Below the pieces are notes generated by a model. That model saw only the letters and a list, made by a program, of their open reading frames with translations. It made no database searches and was not told where the DNA came from. Made by a program: the position numbers and the translations under genes. From Euglena gracilis (Eukaryota > Euglenida > Euglenophyceae > Euglenales), in NCBI GenBank assembly GCA_039621445.1, contig CP154955.1, positions 55,247,341 to 55,311,340 on the forward strand: 64,000 nucleotides of DNA. The letters run 5' to 3'. Positions 10,199-18,647 of the stretch are shown here, one piece after another; position 1 is the stretch's first letter, and each line of letters opens with the position of its first letter.

Positions 10199-11963
10199 TT
10201 AAGGACAATTGTTTGTTCTGGGTCTAGGGGACGTAGTGGTCTTCTTTACAGACAATACGGCTGTTGTATGGTGTTTGGTTACTTCTGGATCTGTGTCGTT
10301 GCCTGCATACCGTCCCCAGATTACTTGTCGCGCGATCTCTCGCGCAACAGTTATTGATAGAAGTTGCCATGTGTCGGCTTCAGTTTTGCGTTTTGACCAT
10401 GCATCTTGTTGGCCGAGGAGAAGTTTCATCAGTGTTGACATTAAGGTTAGCGCTTCTTGGCCTAGGCCACCATAGCAGTCAACAACAAATGGAATGCAGG
10501 TCCATCCCATCCTCCCACAGGTGGCGTCATATTTTGAATGTTTTTCCCTCTCTTGGCGTTCATACCATTCAGTCAGTTCAGCTGTGTCACGCAACGGTCT
10601 GTACGGTGCTGCTGTGTGTCTCACTGTGATATCCACTGCTCCAGGACCATTGGCGTCAAGTCTGCTGATGAGGACATCGCCCGGGCGTGTTCTCTCTGGA
10701 CCTCCTTGTTCTTTTTTTGCTGTAAACCCAGCATCATGTGCCAGTTGGAACACAAAGTCCTGGATTGCACCATGTCGCCGCGTAATGCCATTTGAGCTGC
10801 AGCATACAAGGTGATTACCCAGGTTGTCCATTGGCTTGGTGCAGCGTGGGCACGTTGATCCCGTTGGGGGACAAACTGGTGCTCCCAGTGACCACTTTAG
10901 AAATCCTTTGAATTCAGCAGAAGCGACCAATGTTTTCAGTCCAGAGGATGGTGTGACAGAGGCCCAGGCCATTGCGTGGGGGCGCTGTTGGCTTGCGAAC
11001 CGGACGGCGTCTTGACCGTGAAGGTTGGAGGATAATACCTTTTGTCGTTGTTTCGCAAAGCATTCACCCCACCACTTCTGTTGAATGTGAGGGCTTTGGG
11101 CTTCGTTCAGGAGTGATACATCCGCGGCCCATGTTTGCGTTGGGGGAATTCCTTCGAGGATGGAGTTGGCAGAGGACAGGCACTCCGCAGTGTCTTTCGG
11201 TACTCCTCGGTCTGCCAGGCCCAGGGTGCGTCTGCCATTGCTGACAAACGTCACAATGCCGGATATACGTGCTGGGAGACGTTCCAGTGATGGGTCCCGA
11301 ATTCCGAGTCCGCCATGACGCACGGGTAGGGTGGCCTGAGCCCATTGGTTGTCACCGATAGGGGATCCGACAATGTTGCTCATTGTGTTCCTGATTTCTT
11401 TGGTCAACAGAGCACATGCGTCATTTGCCTGCCCCAGTTCTGTTGCACGCATGAGGTCATTAACTTTGCATGCATCTAGGCAGGTTCGTAAGAGGCAAAA
11501 CTGAATATGGGCTTGCGGCAGGTTCAAAAGGGCCCGGCAAGCTTTCTGCACACCTGTTGCACGTTCAGCCCACACTTCCCCCGCAAAGCCACCGCTTCGT
11601 GGATGGCATACCGGGATTCCCAGGGCTCGTATACCAGAATTAGGGGAGTAGTTCACGATTGGGACTGCACGAAGTGGGCTGTTTGGCGGCATTTCAGCAC
11701 GATTGGCTTCTGTTGCTGCAGGGCCCCACCGGCGGCATTTTTTTGCGTTGAGGTGTATGCCTAGTAGTGTCCCCTGTCGTTGAATTTCTGTAATTGCTGC
11801 ATGTAATTGTGGGAGGGCTCCCAGGATGTGTCCATCATCCAAATACCACAATTGCAGTGGCACCACGTCTTGCAAGGACTCGACGAGAGATTGCAACGCC
11901 AAGGCAAATCCGGCTGGGCCACAAGGGTCCCCTTGTTGTATGCCATAGGCACTCCGAAGGTGT
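10199..11963 (-). pseudogene. RT C-terminal half, zinc finger and RLE endonuclease of the 10-18 kb retroelement
   Basis: Reading down from 11963, the order is: HLRSAYGIQQGDPCGPAGF (RT motif B); LWYLDDGHILGAL (motif C with both catalytic aspartates); the thumb, with CLDACKVNDLMRATE and RHGGLGIRDPS; a finger (CPRC, x8, H, x3, C, then GITRRHGAIQDF); and an endonuclease block (RPGDVLISRL, GAVDITVRH, then ERQEREKHSKYD and CYGGLGQEA). The frame is open for 567 residues from 11902. It is called a pseudogene because the N-terminal half is separated by the element at 11972-12971; otherwise this half looks intact. Confidence 0.8.
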
Positions 11964-11995
11964 GATGACCCGAGTCATGGCACAAAGTGGGGCCC

Positions 11996-12215
11996 CCATA
12001 CCACCCCCATACCCCATACCACCCCCATACCACCCCCATACCACCCCCATACCACCCCCATACCACCCCCATACCACCCCCATACCACCCCCATACCACC
12101 CCCATACCACCCCCATACCACCCCCACACCACCCCCATACCACCCCCATACCACCTCCATACCCCATACCCCATACCACCCCCATACCACCCCCATACCC
12201 CCCCCCATACCCCCC
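11996..12215 (+). repeat. CCCCATACCAC minisatellite, left array
   Basis: About twenty imperfect units of roughly 11 bp based on CCCCATACCAC, in the left arm of the element at 11972-12971. Reading frames through it (GGMGVVWGWY repeats on the minus strand) are artefacts of the repeat. Confidence 0.95.
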
Positions 12216-12660
12216 CATACCCCCCCATCCCCGCAAAATTTTTTTTTGCCAAAAAATGTTTTTTGGCCCCCCGCACCCGGGAAACTTTTTTTTTCGCCGA
12301 ATTTGAGTGTTTTTCGGTGTTTGGGTCCAAAACGGAGCAAAAAAGCCGAAAAATGCGAATTTTTTTGTCCGAAACCATGGTTTTTGGTCACCCAGAACCT
12401 GTTTTTGAGCCAAAAATGAGCGTTTTTCGACCGCGCGATGTATGAAATTGTTCGAGTGCCCGGGGGGGGGCTCCCGCCCCCCCCCCCGGACCACCCCCGG
12501 CAACAAAAATAACCTCATCTTTGTCTACCGACTTTTTTTGTGGGCAAATCGCGCGACATATGAAACTGTTCGATTGACCGGGGGGGGGGGCTTGCAGGGG
12601 GGGGCTTGCAGGACTGGGGGGATTGCAGGATCTCCCTTTTTCAGCCAACCACATGAACAA

Positions 12661-12945
12661 TATCCCCAAACACCACCCCAGCCATACCCCCCCATACCCC
12701 CCATACCCCATACCCCATACCCCATACCATCCCCATACCCCCCCCATACCCCCCCCCATACCACCCCCATACCACCCCCATACCACCCCCATACCACGCC
12801 CATACCACCCCCATCCTACCCCCACACCACCCCCTCCCCACCCCATACCACCCCCATACCTCCCCCATACCACCCCCATACCACCCCCATACCACCCCCA
12901 TACCACCCCCATACCACCCCCATACCACCCCCATACCCCAGGTAT
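12661..12945 (+). repeat. CCCCATACCAC minisatellite, right array
   Basis: The same unit and orientation as the left array, so the arms are not inverted copies; only the terminal ~25 bp are inverted. Variants include CCCCATCCTAC and CCCCACACCAC. Confidence 0.95.
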
Positions 12946-12971
12946 GGGGGCCCCACTTTGTGCCATATGTG

Positions 12972-13981
12972 GATGACCCACAAAAGAGCGGGCTGTGTTC
13001 GGCGTAGCAACTCTCGAACCAAACGTACGCCTCCGGGCAGCGTTTAGCCACTTCAGGAAGGACTGTCTTTCTTTTTACGCAATTAAAAGCATTGCTGAAA
13101 TCTACCTGTAACAAAGCCCAGGTGCTGTCCTGTTGCATGTGCAGGTGATTTACTTCTTGCTGCAGTCCCATAGCAATGAGCACATGCCCCCTGGACCCCT
13201 ACACCGCATTGTAGTGGCTGCAGTTCCTTAAGGCGGTCCTTGATTTTGAGGTGCCTCATCAAATATTTGCCCACCAATCGGCGCAGGCATTCTCCAGCTG
13301 CAATTGGTCGCTTGCCATCCTTCTTTGGGTCAGGAATGGGGTTGGTATTGCCAAGCTCATCAAGGTTTTCGCTTGGATTGCAGGGTTTTCGAAGAGGAGT
13401 CAAACTGGCACCAGCGAAAATCCATGCCGCAGAGTTGTGGATTCCGTTTGTCAAACATGTTCGGACGAATTGGTCCAAATTGTGAGGAGTTGTTCTGATT
13501 GTGTCCCCAGGGGATCAGAGAGCATGTCTTTAAGATGATCTGGACGAAGTCCAGACGGTCCTGGTGAGGACTCTTTCGGGAAAGACATGACTGCTTTCCG
13601 TATTTCAATTAGGCGCTCCCTGGTTGCATCTTCACTGAGATCGAGTTCGAGGCGAGGGAAGTCCGGAGGCAGTTTTTGCCTTCCAGGTTGGGGTTCAGGA
13701 GGGTGCAAGGCAGCCAACCGTTCCAAGATTAGCGGGTCATCTGAATCTTGGATTCCATCAGAAGTCAGCATGCGGCAGGCTTTACTGACCGCCCCATGGC
13801 TGACAAGGCTTTGAACACGGTTGCACAATCTTTCTTGGCTTTCAGCATCGAAATTTTTTTGTCTGACTTCGTGTTCTCTTCTTTGGGTTTTGTGCATCGC
13901 GAATTTGGCGAGTCTCATCCCACGAATCTTCTGTGGACCGGTTGAGGTAGGCATTGGCTCTCTCAACAATTTTCCGTCCAA
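12972..13981 (-). pseudogene. RT N-terminal half of the 10-18 kb retroelement
   Basis: The minus frame 13981-13451 has HKTQRREHEVRQKNFDAE, SPGPSGLRPDHLKDML and other finger-domain features of LINE RTs. Frame 13478-13083 continues with IPDPKKDGKRPIAAGECLRR and KYLMRHLK...LQPLQCGVGVQGA. The first frame then resumes with ALLQVDFSNAFNCVKRK (motif A, catalytic Asp) and ends at SPLFCGSS, where the 1-kb element is inserted. The middle segment is out of frame with both sides, so two compensating indels lie near 13,460 and 13,130. These may be true mutations or assembly errors. Confidence 0.75.
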
Positions 13982-14633
13982 CTGCAGCCCAATGGCTTTT
14001 CCCGCTCCGCTTCAATGGAGCAAGCACAGCTTTTGGGAAGCACCAAAGTGCGTGTAGGGTCTCCCATCCTGGCTTTGACACAAAGCGACTGAGGGTGCTG
14101 CAAAAGGCGAGCCCAACGTTTCGCAACGCTCCCCGTGGGATATGGACCAACGTGCCTCGAGTGTCTTGGGAAATTTCTTCCCAAGATGGCTGCATTGGCG
14201 GGCAAGGTTGCGAGAAGGGAGTGACTTGCAGCGTATCAGCGTTCGACGAGGATTGCGCTGGTGCTGGAGCCACGGGGGGCTGCGGCCTTCGACCATTTTG
14301 GCACTCTTGCTCTTGCCCTTGTGGTGAGGACGGCACAAAATTCTCAATCAACCCCTGGCCCTGTGGCGCACACCCGTGAATTTCGGAAATCGCTGAGCGC
14401 ACCCGGGACTCTAGTTCGTCAATGATCATTATTTGTTCAGCTGCAGGTGCCCCGGGGCCCCCGTTCAAACTGGGAAACGGCATTATAGCCTGGGACAAAG
14501 TAGGCGAGAACAACGGCGTCGAGTGCATTGGAAACCAAGATCCAAGGAGTGGTAGCTCCGTCGGCGGCACAGCAGAGGTCTGTGCGGCCGAGGCCTTTTC
14601 GACATCCTCCAGTTGGGGAGGGCGGGTTTCTGT

Positions 14634-14657
14634 GGGACCTGGGTTGCTTTCAATGTC
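14634..14657 (-). other. 2A motif, DIESNPGP (consensus)
   Basis: Preceded by GRGKSLASCG. It matches D(V/I)ExNPGP completely, the consensus for ribosome skipping between the last Gly and Pro in viral and non-LTR-retrotransposon 2A peptides. Confidence 0.75.
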
Positions 14658-14873
14658 GCCACAACTGGCAAGGCTTTTGCCCCTGCCACAATGGGGAGGA
14701 CTGTACCCATACCGCATTTTTTCCTGGTTAATCGGTTGCCGTACGTGGTTGGCGTGCCCTGGGGCCACATCTGACAACTTAGAAGGCCCTGGTTGGTTGG
14801 TTGGTCGTCGGCAATGGGGCCGGGTGCCAGGTCGCAGGGATAGGGGTCCTTCACGTGGGGTTATCCGATAAAT

Positions 14874-14897
14874 AGGTCCTGGCTCGGGGTGAACGTC
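14874..14897 (-). other. 2A-like motif, DVHPEPGP (degenerate)
   Basis: Preceded by TLCG. Asn of the NPGP core is replaced by Glu, which is expected to abolish skipping in known 2A peptides. Confidence 0.55.
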
Positions 14898-15542
14898 ACC
14901 ACAAAGTGTGACATCTTGGTGTGTGGGCCTCTCGGCTATGACAGCGTTGTTAGGGCCTATGTCACCTCGTTGGTAGTTTGGTCGTCTTTGTGCTGTTCGT
15001 CGTGCCCTCCGGATGTGTCGGTCAACTGAAACTACTGATCTTGTCGGACGTAACAAGGCCATGATGTCCAGGATATCAACGGTGTGTACATTCAATGGGG
15101 AGAGGTCGGACGAGGAGGGCTCCGTTGGAGGCACTCTGGGGAAAGTGCCTCTCGGCAGCAGAACGTTGGGTATTGTCATTAGGTGAATAGGGGGCAGGTA
15201 GAAGTGAAAGGCCTCGCCGATGTTGCATACTTCGGACCATAAACAGGTCAGCAACCACATAATGGCATGCACACTCGATGGGGAATCGTGACGTGGTGGT
15301 CGATGTGGCCATAGCCCGATGAGCACAAACAGAACTCCTCTCAAAACTTCCCAACATTCGGTGAGCTCAAAGACGGTAGTGTCCTCAACAAGGACATCGG
15401 AAGGGAAGGTGTCTCGGAAAGTTTGAAGTTCTGCATCCACCTCTTGAAGGCTCGCCAGCAGTCTGTGCCGAATGAAATTTTCTTGAAGTCCCCTGGAGAT
15501 AGGGATTGTCGGTCTTTCCATGGTGGCCAGACGGAAGTAGAT

Positions 15543-15566
15543 GGGCCCTGGTTGTGTTTGGACGTC
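15543..15566 (-). other. 2A-like motif, DVQTQPGP (degenerate)
   Basis: This is the first 2A-like octapeptide of the 644-residue frame, preceded by GRGERITTHG. The consensus Glu and Asn are both Gln or Thr here, so cleavage activity is doubtful. Confidence 0.55.
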
Positions 15567-15681
15567 ACCATGGGTGGTGATTCGTTCCCCCCTTCCAGTC
15601 GGCTGGTGTCCTTCTGAAAACTTTTCCCGGGCTTGTTCTACGGTGTATTCTCGGCTTGTTACGGAGTGTACTTCTGCTGTC

Positions 15682-16872
15682 TCAGTAGATGGAAATACTG
15701 TGGCTGAAAAAAACAGGGCAGGTTTCCCTGTGGTGCAGGCACCAACCTGCCGAGGCAGTGATGGTTTCAATGTCACACAAAGTGCATTTCAGCCAGTACG
15801 TAGCTTTGGGAAGCAGTGAACGGGAGGAGCCATCGGGGCCTTGCCGCAGTGGTATTTCAGCCTTGATCCGAAAGAAATCAGTCATGTTCATGGCAACAAG
15901 TTGGTCCAATAGATCCATGACTTCACCACAGGGTCCATTAAATGCCGTCAGCAGGCCTGGATTGGTTTCCACATCACCCATTATTGTCAGGGAATCACCT
16001 CGCCCCGTCTTCAGATATGCGTCTTCCGGCTTCTTCCCCCCGTGTGGGCATGCAGTGCAGAGGTGTATGGTGCCAACTGTTTCTGCCATGTGGAAATTTT
16101 TTGTGGCAGCACAAGAGTAATAGTCCGACAGGGAGTCATTTGAGTCATCAAGATCGCTGGTGGTCCATGCAGAAGGGGAAAGACGATCAGCCAATCCAAC
16201 CTCACACGCAAACTGTAACGGTCTGGGCATGTCATCCATCGGCCAAATTCTTGGGCAGTATCGCCAGGCAATGGGCAGGGTTGGTTCTCGGGAGGGTGTC
16301 AGCCTCTTCTTTGTCCTCGGGGGGCGGACTGCTTCTGCTGCTGGCACTTTTTGTTTCATTTTTTGTGCGATAGCTCGGCGTACGTTTTTTATGTGCGACA
16401 TGTCTAGTCCCTCCTCACGTTGTTCCTCTGGTCGGTATTGATGAAGAATTTGGGCAATTCTGATCCGTTCCAGGACGAGGTTCTTTTTTGGTGGGGGGGG
16501 CGATTGCACAACTTTTGGCGCTGCCAGTGGCAACGTGAGTTTCGTGTCAGTGCGCACCATTTTTTGTGACTGCCGAATGTCCACTGTTCTGCCAATGTCG
16601 ACCCACTTTTCCTGAATGTTTGCCAGTTTTCTGGCGACCTTCTCGTGAAATAAAATGCCTCCTGCTTGCTGTCTCATGCGCCTTCTCCACAAAAATTCTT
16701 CCCTGAGGGACCGAAACTCTGGTGTTTCCCAAACTGGGACCCCTTCCAGGGGGGTGTTGGGTGGGGAGGCTGGTAAATCAGTTGCCTGGGGGGGGTCTTG
16801 CCATTGAAAGGGGCTGGGTTCCTCCTGCAGGATCACTGTGCCCAGTTTGGCCCACTGTGTGCCATCAAACAT
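15682..16872 (-). CDS. Retroelement protein with zinc-finger-like C-terminus, 396 residues
   Basis: Basic and helical in the first 200 residues (FRSLREEFLWRRRMRQQAGG, EKVARKLANIQEKWVDIG, NVRRAIAQKMKQKV). This is followed by an acidic patch (DLDDSNDSLSDYYSC), the DVETNPGL motif near residue 300, and a Cys/His end (KCTLCD...GWCLHHRETC). It overlaps the 644-residue frame by 95 bp in another frame, so the two are probably one protein split by a frameshift. It is likely the RNA/DNA-binding N-terminal part of the retroelement polyprotein, inferred from position and composition. Confidence 0.5.
   Translation of the reverse strand: MFDGTQWAKLGTVILQEEPSPFQWQDPPQATDLPASPPNTPLEGVPVWETPEFRSLREEFLWRRRMRQQAGGILFHEKVARKLANIQEKWVDIGRTVDIRQSQKMVRTDTKLTLPLAAPKVVQSPPPPKKNLVLERIRIAQILHQYRPEEQREEGLDMSHIKNVRRAIAQKMKQKVPAAEAVRPPRTKKRLTPSREPTLPIAWRYCPRIWPMDDMPRPLQFACEVGLADRLSPSAWTTSDLDDSNDSLSDYYSCAATKNFHMAETVGTIHLCTACPHGGKKPEDAYLKTGRGDSLTIMGDVETNPGLLTAFNGPCGEVMDLLDQLVAMNMTDFFRIKAEIPLRQGPDGSSRSLLPKATYWLKCTLCDIETITASAGWCLHHRETCPVFFSHSISIY
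15952..15975 (-). other. 2A-like motif, DVETNPGL (final Pro lost)
   Basis: This lies in the upstream frame 15682-16872, preceded by KTGRGDSLTIMG. All consensus positions fit except the last Pro, which is Leu. It is the most upstream (N-terminal) of the four motifs. Confidence 0.6.
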
Positions 16873-16891
16873 GGTGGGTTTTGTTGGAATT

Positions 16892-18085
16892 TTAAAAAAA
16901 TGCGAAACGGTGGGCCTGGCCCCCCCCTCTTGCAGGGGGGGCTGATATTGGGGGGGCTGGTGCTGAGATTTTTTTGGGTTGCATTTGGATGGGGTTGATG
17001 ATCCTCCTCTTTTGGGTGGGGGGGGGTTGTTTTGCTGACTCCTTTTGATTTGGAGTTGCCTTGGGATGAAATTCTTGATCCACTTGTTTTACTAGGTGAA
17101 GGTATTGTGTTGAGTTGTCCCCTCTTTGGGGGGGACTTCGTGAGACAAAAGGGAAAGCTGCAGGCAGAAAAGCACATTGGAAGGCTGATGGTGATGCCAG
17201 TACCACATCTGGGATTAAGGGTGGTGGCAGGCCAAGGTTGTGTAATGGTGTTGGGAGGGGGGGGACTTGTGTACTCTGGCCTGTGCTGAGAAAGGCTCTG
17301 AGGCTTCTGAAGAGTTCAGCCTCTCTCCTTCCCTGTTCTTCTTCTCTGGTCCAATTCTTCCTCTGGTCATCTTCTCTGCTCCAGTTTGATTGCAGTGGTT
17401 GCTGAGATTGCTGGGGTTCACCCCAAAGGTTGGTCTGTGATGGAATGTACATTTGTATGATTGATGTGACAGATGGACATACTTGACTTCTACCCACTGG
17501 TGGACATTGGAATGGGCTGTTCATTGGAATGCCCACTGATGGGCCTGACTGTGGAATGCCCACTGATGGGCTTGCTGTACAGGGGGGCCCCAGACTCACT
17601 TGCTGATGGAGCTTGGGCTGAGGAGAACTCTGTTGAGATATATGATAACTGGGTCGACCTCTCTGCCATGGGGGCTTGTAATCTCTTCCAAACCTTCTCT
17701 GTAGGTACTCCTCATGCTCTTCCCTCTCTTGCCATGTCCTCTTCCTTCTCTGTGAGCTGGTGTCTTGACTTTCTCTGTCACTATGTACAGGGCGGTCAGC
17801 AGTGAGTCGTTGTGCCACAGCAGTGGTTAGCACCGGCACCAACAGCGGCAACAACATCTTGGCCAGCAGCTCCAACTGTCCAGTGTCCACTGCAACAGTA
17901 GGTGTACTTGAAGGGTTGGTTGTGGTAGCAGCTTGATTGACAAGGGGTGTATTGTCTTGAGTCTTGGGGTCTTCTGGAGGGCCATCCGGCCCCTTTGCAG
18001 CCATGGTGTTTATGCAGACGAAAAAAAATAGACACTCAGAAAGAGAGGAGGGGTCATTCGATCTCGCGTGAATGACCGCGGACAT
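16892..18085 (-). CDS. ORF1-like protein of the retroelement, 397 residues
   Basis: The likely start is the internal ATG at 18004 (MAAKGPDGPPEDPK). The order is: a hydrophobic stretch (LELLAKMLLPLLVPVLTTAVA); a strongly charged helix (SQRRKRTWQEREEHEEYLQRR); a Gln/Pro/Ser-rich centre with the repeat SPSVGIP/GPSVGIP (~17,500-17,570); a second charged helix (REDDQRKNWTREEEQGRREAELF); and a Pro-rich end. No RNA-recognition or CCHC motif is visible. Its position directly upstream of the next retroelement frame suggests an ORF1/gag-like role. A host gene is possible but less likely. Confidence 0.45.
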   Translation of the reverse strand: MSAVIHARSNDPSSLSECLFFFVCINTMAAKGPDGPPEDPKTQDNTPLVNQAATTTNPSSTPTVAVDTGQLELLAKMLLPLLVPVLTTAVAQRLTADRPVHSDRESQDTSSQRRKRTWQEREEHEEYLQRRFGRDYKPPWQRGRPSYHISQQSSPQPKLHQQVSLGPPCTASPSVGIPQSGPSVGIPMNSPFQCPPVGRSQVCPSVTSIIQMYIPSQTNLWGEPQQSQQPLQSNWSREDDQRKNWTREEEQGRREAELFRSLRAFLSTGQSTQVPPLPTPLHNLGLPPPLIPDVVLASPSAFQCAFLPAAFPFVSRSPPQRGDNSTQYLHLVKQVDQEFHPKATPNQKESAKQPPPTQKRRIINPIQMQPKKISAPAPPISAPPARGGGQAHRFAFF

Positions 18086-18170
18086 CTCTCTGTTCCTAAT
18101 TTGGTCAAGACTCAGGAAAAACTGAAAGAAGAATCAGGTGAAATATCACCCATGCTTTTTCCAGGGGACG

Positions 18171-18647
18171 ATGCACGGACAAGTCTCCCCCGGAAAGGTT
18201 GCGTACGCGGGAATCATTTTCGGATGTTCTACACTGTTCGTCCTTGCGGGGTTCTTTGCCGCGCATCCAACGGCGCTTCATGCCCCAGTTGCTGCACGCC
18301 CATTATTGCAATCTTCCAAAGTGGTGACTTCAGTCCCTCGTGTGATGCGTTCCTCAGCATTCCCCGTGGCGGCCTTTAACTACCAGGTGCCCGAGACTGA
18401 ATCCACCACAAAGGTAAATGTCTTCTTGGAAGTTCCACAATACCACCATCTTTTTGACAAGGTGAATGTCGCCTTCGTGCCTTTGGCCTTTGGGATTGGT
18501 GCACTTGCAGCTGTGGCTGCTAGCCTCTTGCAGAAGGGAAAACAACCACTTGCAACACTTGCAACCAGCGGTGTGTTGGCCCTGCAAAGATCCCCAAAAA
18601 CAAAAAAAAGTTGCCAAAGAATGGGTGATTTCATTTCAAATGTTTGA
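18171..18647 (+). CDS. Putative plastid-targeted membrane protein (unknown)
   Basis: From ATG 18171 the product starts with a short polar stretch (MHGQVSPGK), then a hydrophobic segment (VAYAGIIFGCSTLFVLAGFF) ending AAHPTALHA, which fits a signal peptide. A Ser/Arg/Pro/Val-rich stretch (APVAARPLLQSSKVVTSVPR) resembles a transit peptide, as in bipartite leaders of complex-plastid algae. A second hydrophobic segment (VAFVPLAFGIGALAAVAASLL) follows. An upstream in-frame start at 18138 would add 11 residues. AAG|GTAAAT at 18414 could be a donor, in which case only the leader is exon 1. It is divergent from the retroelement 85 bp away. Function unknown. Confidence 0.5.
   Translation: MHGQVSPGKVAYAGIIFGCSTLFVLAGFFAAHPTALHAPVAARPLLQSSKVVTSVPRVMRSSAFPVAAFNYQVPETESTTKVNVFLEVPQYHHLFDKVNVAFVPLAFGIGALAAVAASLLQKGKQPLATLATSGVLALQRSPKTKKSCQRMGDFISNV

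Larger units (their letters stand above)
11972..12971 (+). mobile_element. 1,000-bp inverted-repeat element inside the RT gene, 8-bp target duplication
   Basis: The sequence GATGACCC lies immediately outside both ends (11964-11971 and 12972-12979). The ends are inverted copies: ATGGCACAAAGTGGGGCCCC starting at 11977, and its reverse complement ending at 12966, with a few mismatches in the outermost five bases. Removing the element and one GATGACCC joins the RT frame without loss (FCGSS joined to HLRSAYG). The interior is two (CCCCATACCAC)n-like arrays around a ~420-bp centre with poly-C/poly-G runs. No transposase is encoded. An 8-bp duplication fits hAT-like transposases among others; the superfamily is inference. 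Confidence 0.85.
13842..15776 (-). pseudogene. Retroelement polyprotein N-terminal region with 2A-like motifs, 644 residues
   Basis: This open minus frame is Pro/Arg/Ser-rich and polar. Residues 71-78 are DVQTQPGP, and further down come DVHPEPGP and DIESNPGP, each preceded by a Gly and a short variable segment. The C-terminal end (SWEEISQDTRGTLVHIPRGA, then a segment to NRSTEDSWDE) runs into the RT frame after a frame change near 13,920, where WDETR meets LAKFAMHK. The 2A-like octapeptides suggest ribosome-skipping cleavage of the polyprotein; only DIESNPGP matches the D(V/I)ExNPGP consensus fully. No other domain recognised. Confidence 0.7.
10199..18085 (-). mobile_element. RLE-type non-LTR retroelement with tandem 2A-like motifs
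   Basis: On the minus strand the parts run as follows: an ORF1-like protein (18085 to 16892); a second frame with a zinc-finger-like end (16872 to 15682); a polyprotein region with 2A-like motifs (15776 to 13842); RT (13981 to about 11800, interrupted); a CCHC finger; and a restriction-like endonuclease ending at 10199. RT followed by zinc knuckle and RLE is the architecture of the R2/R4/NeSL/CRE group of LINEs. RT motif A (LLQVDFSNAF) and motif C (YLDD) are both present. The copy is broken by a 1-kb insertion and at least two frame changes in or near RT. Ends are approximate; no target-site duplication was identified. Confidence 0.75.

Noticed and set aside
11972-12971. CRISPR-like array of CCCCATACCAC units
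   Set aside because: Units are contiguous without unique spacers and sit in a eukaryotic inverted-repeat element.
11761-13183. Long GGMGVVWGWYGGGM (minus) and HPHTTPIPPPY (plus) frames
   Set aside because: Products of the CCCCATACCAC minisatellite in the inserted element; coding similarity to RT at the edges belongs to the host retroelement.
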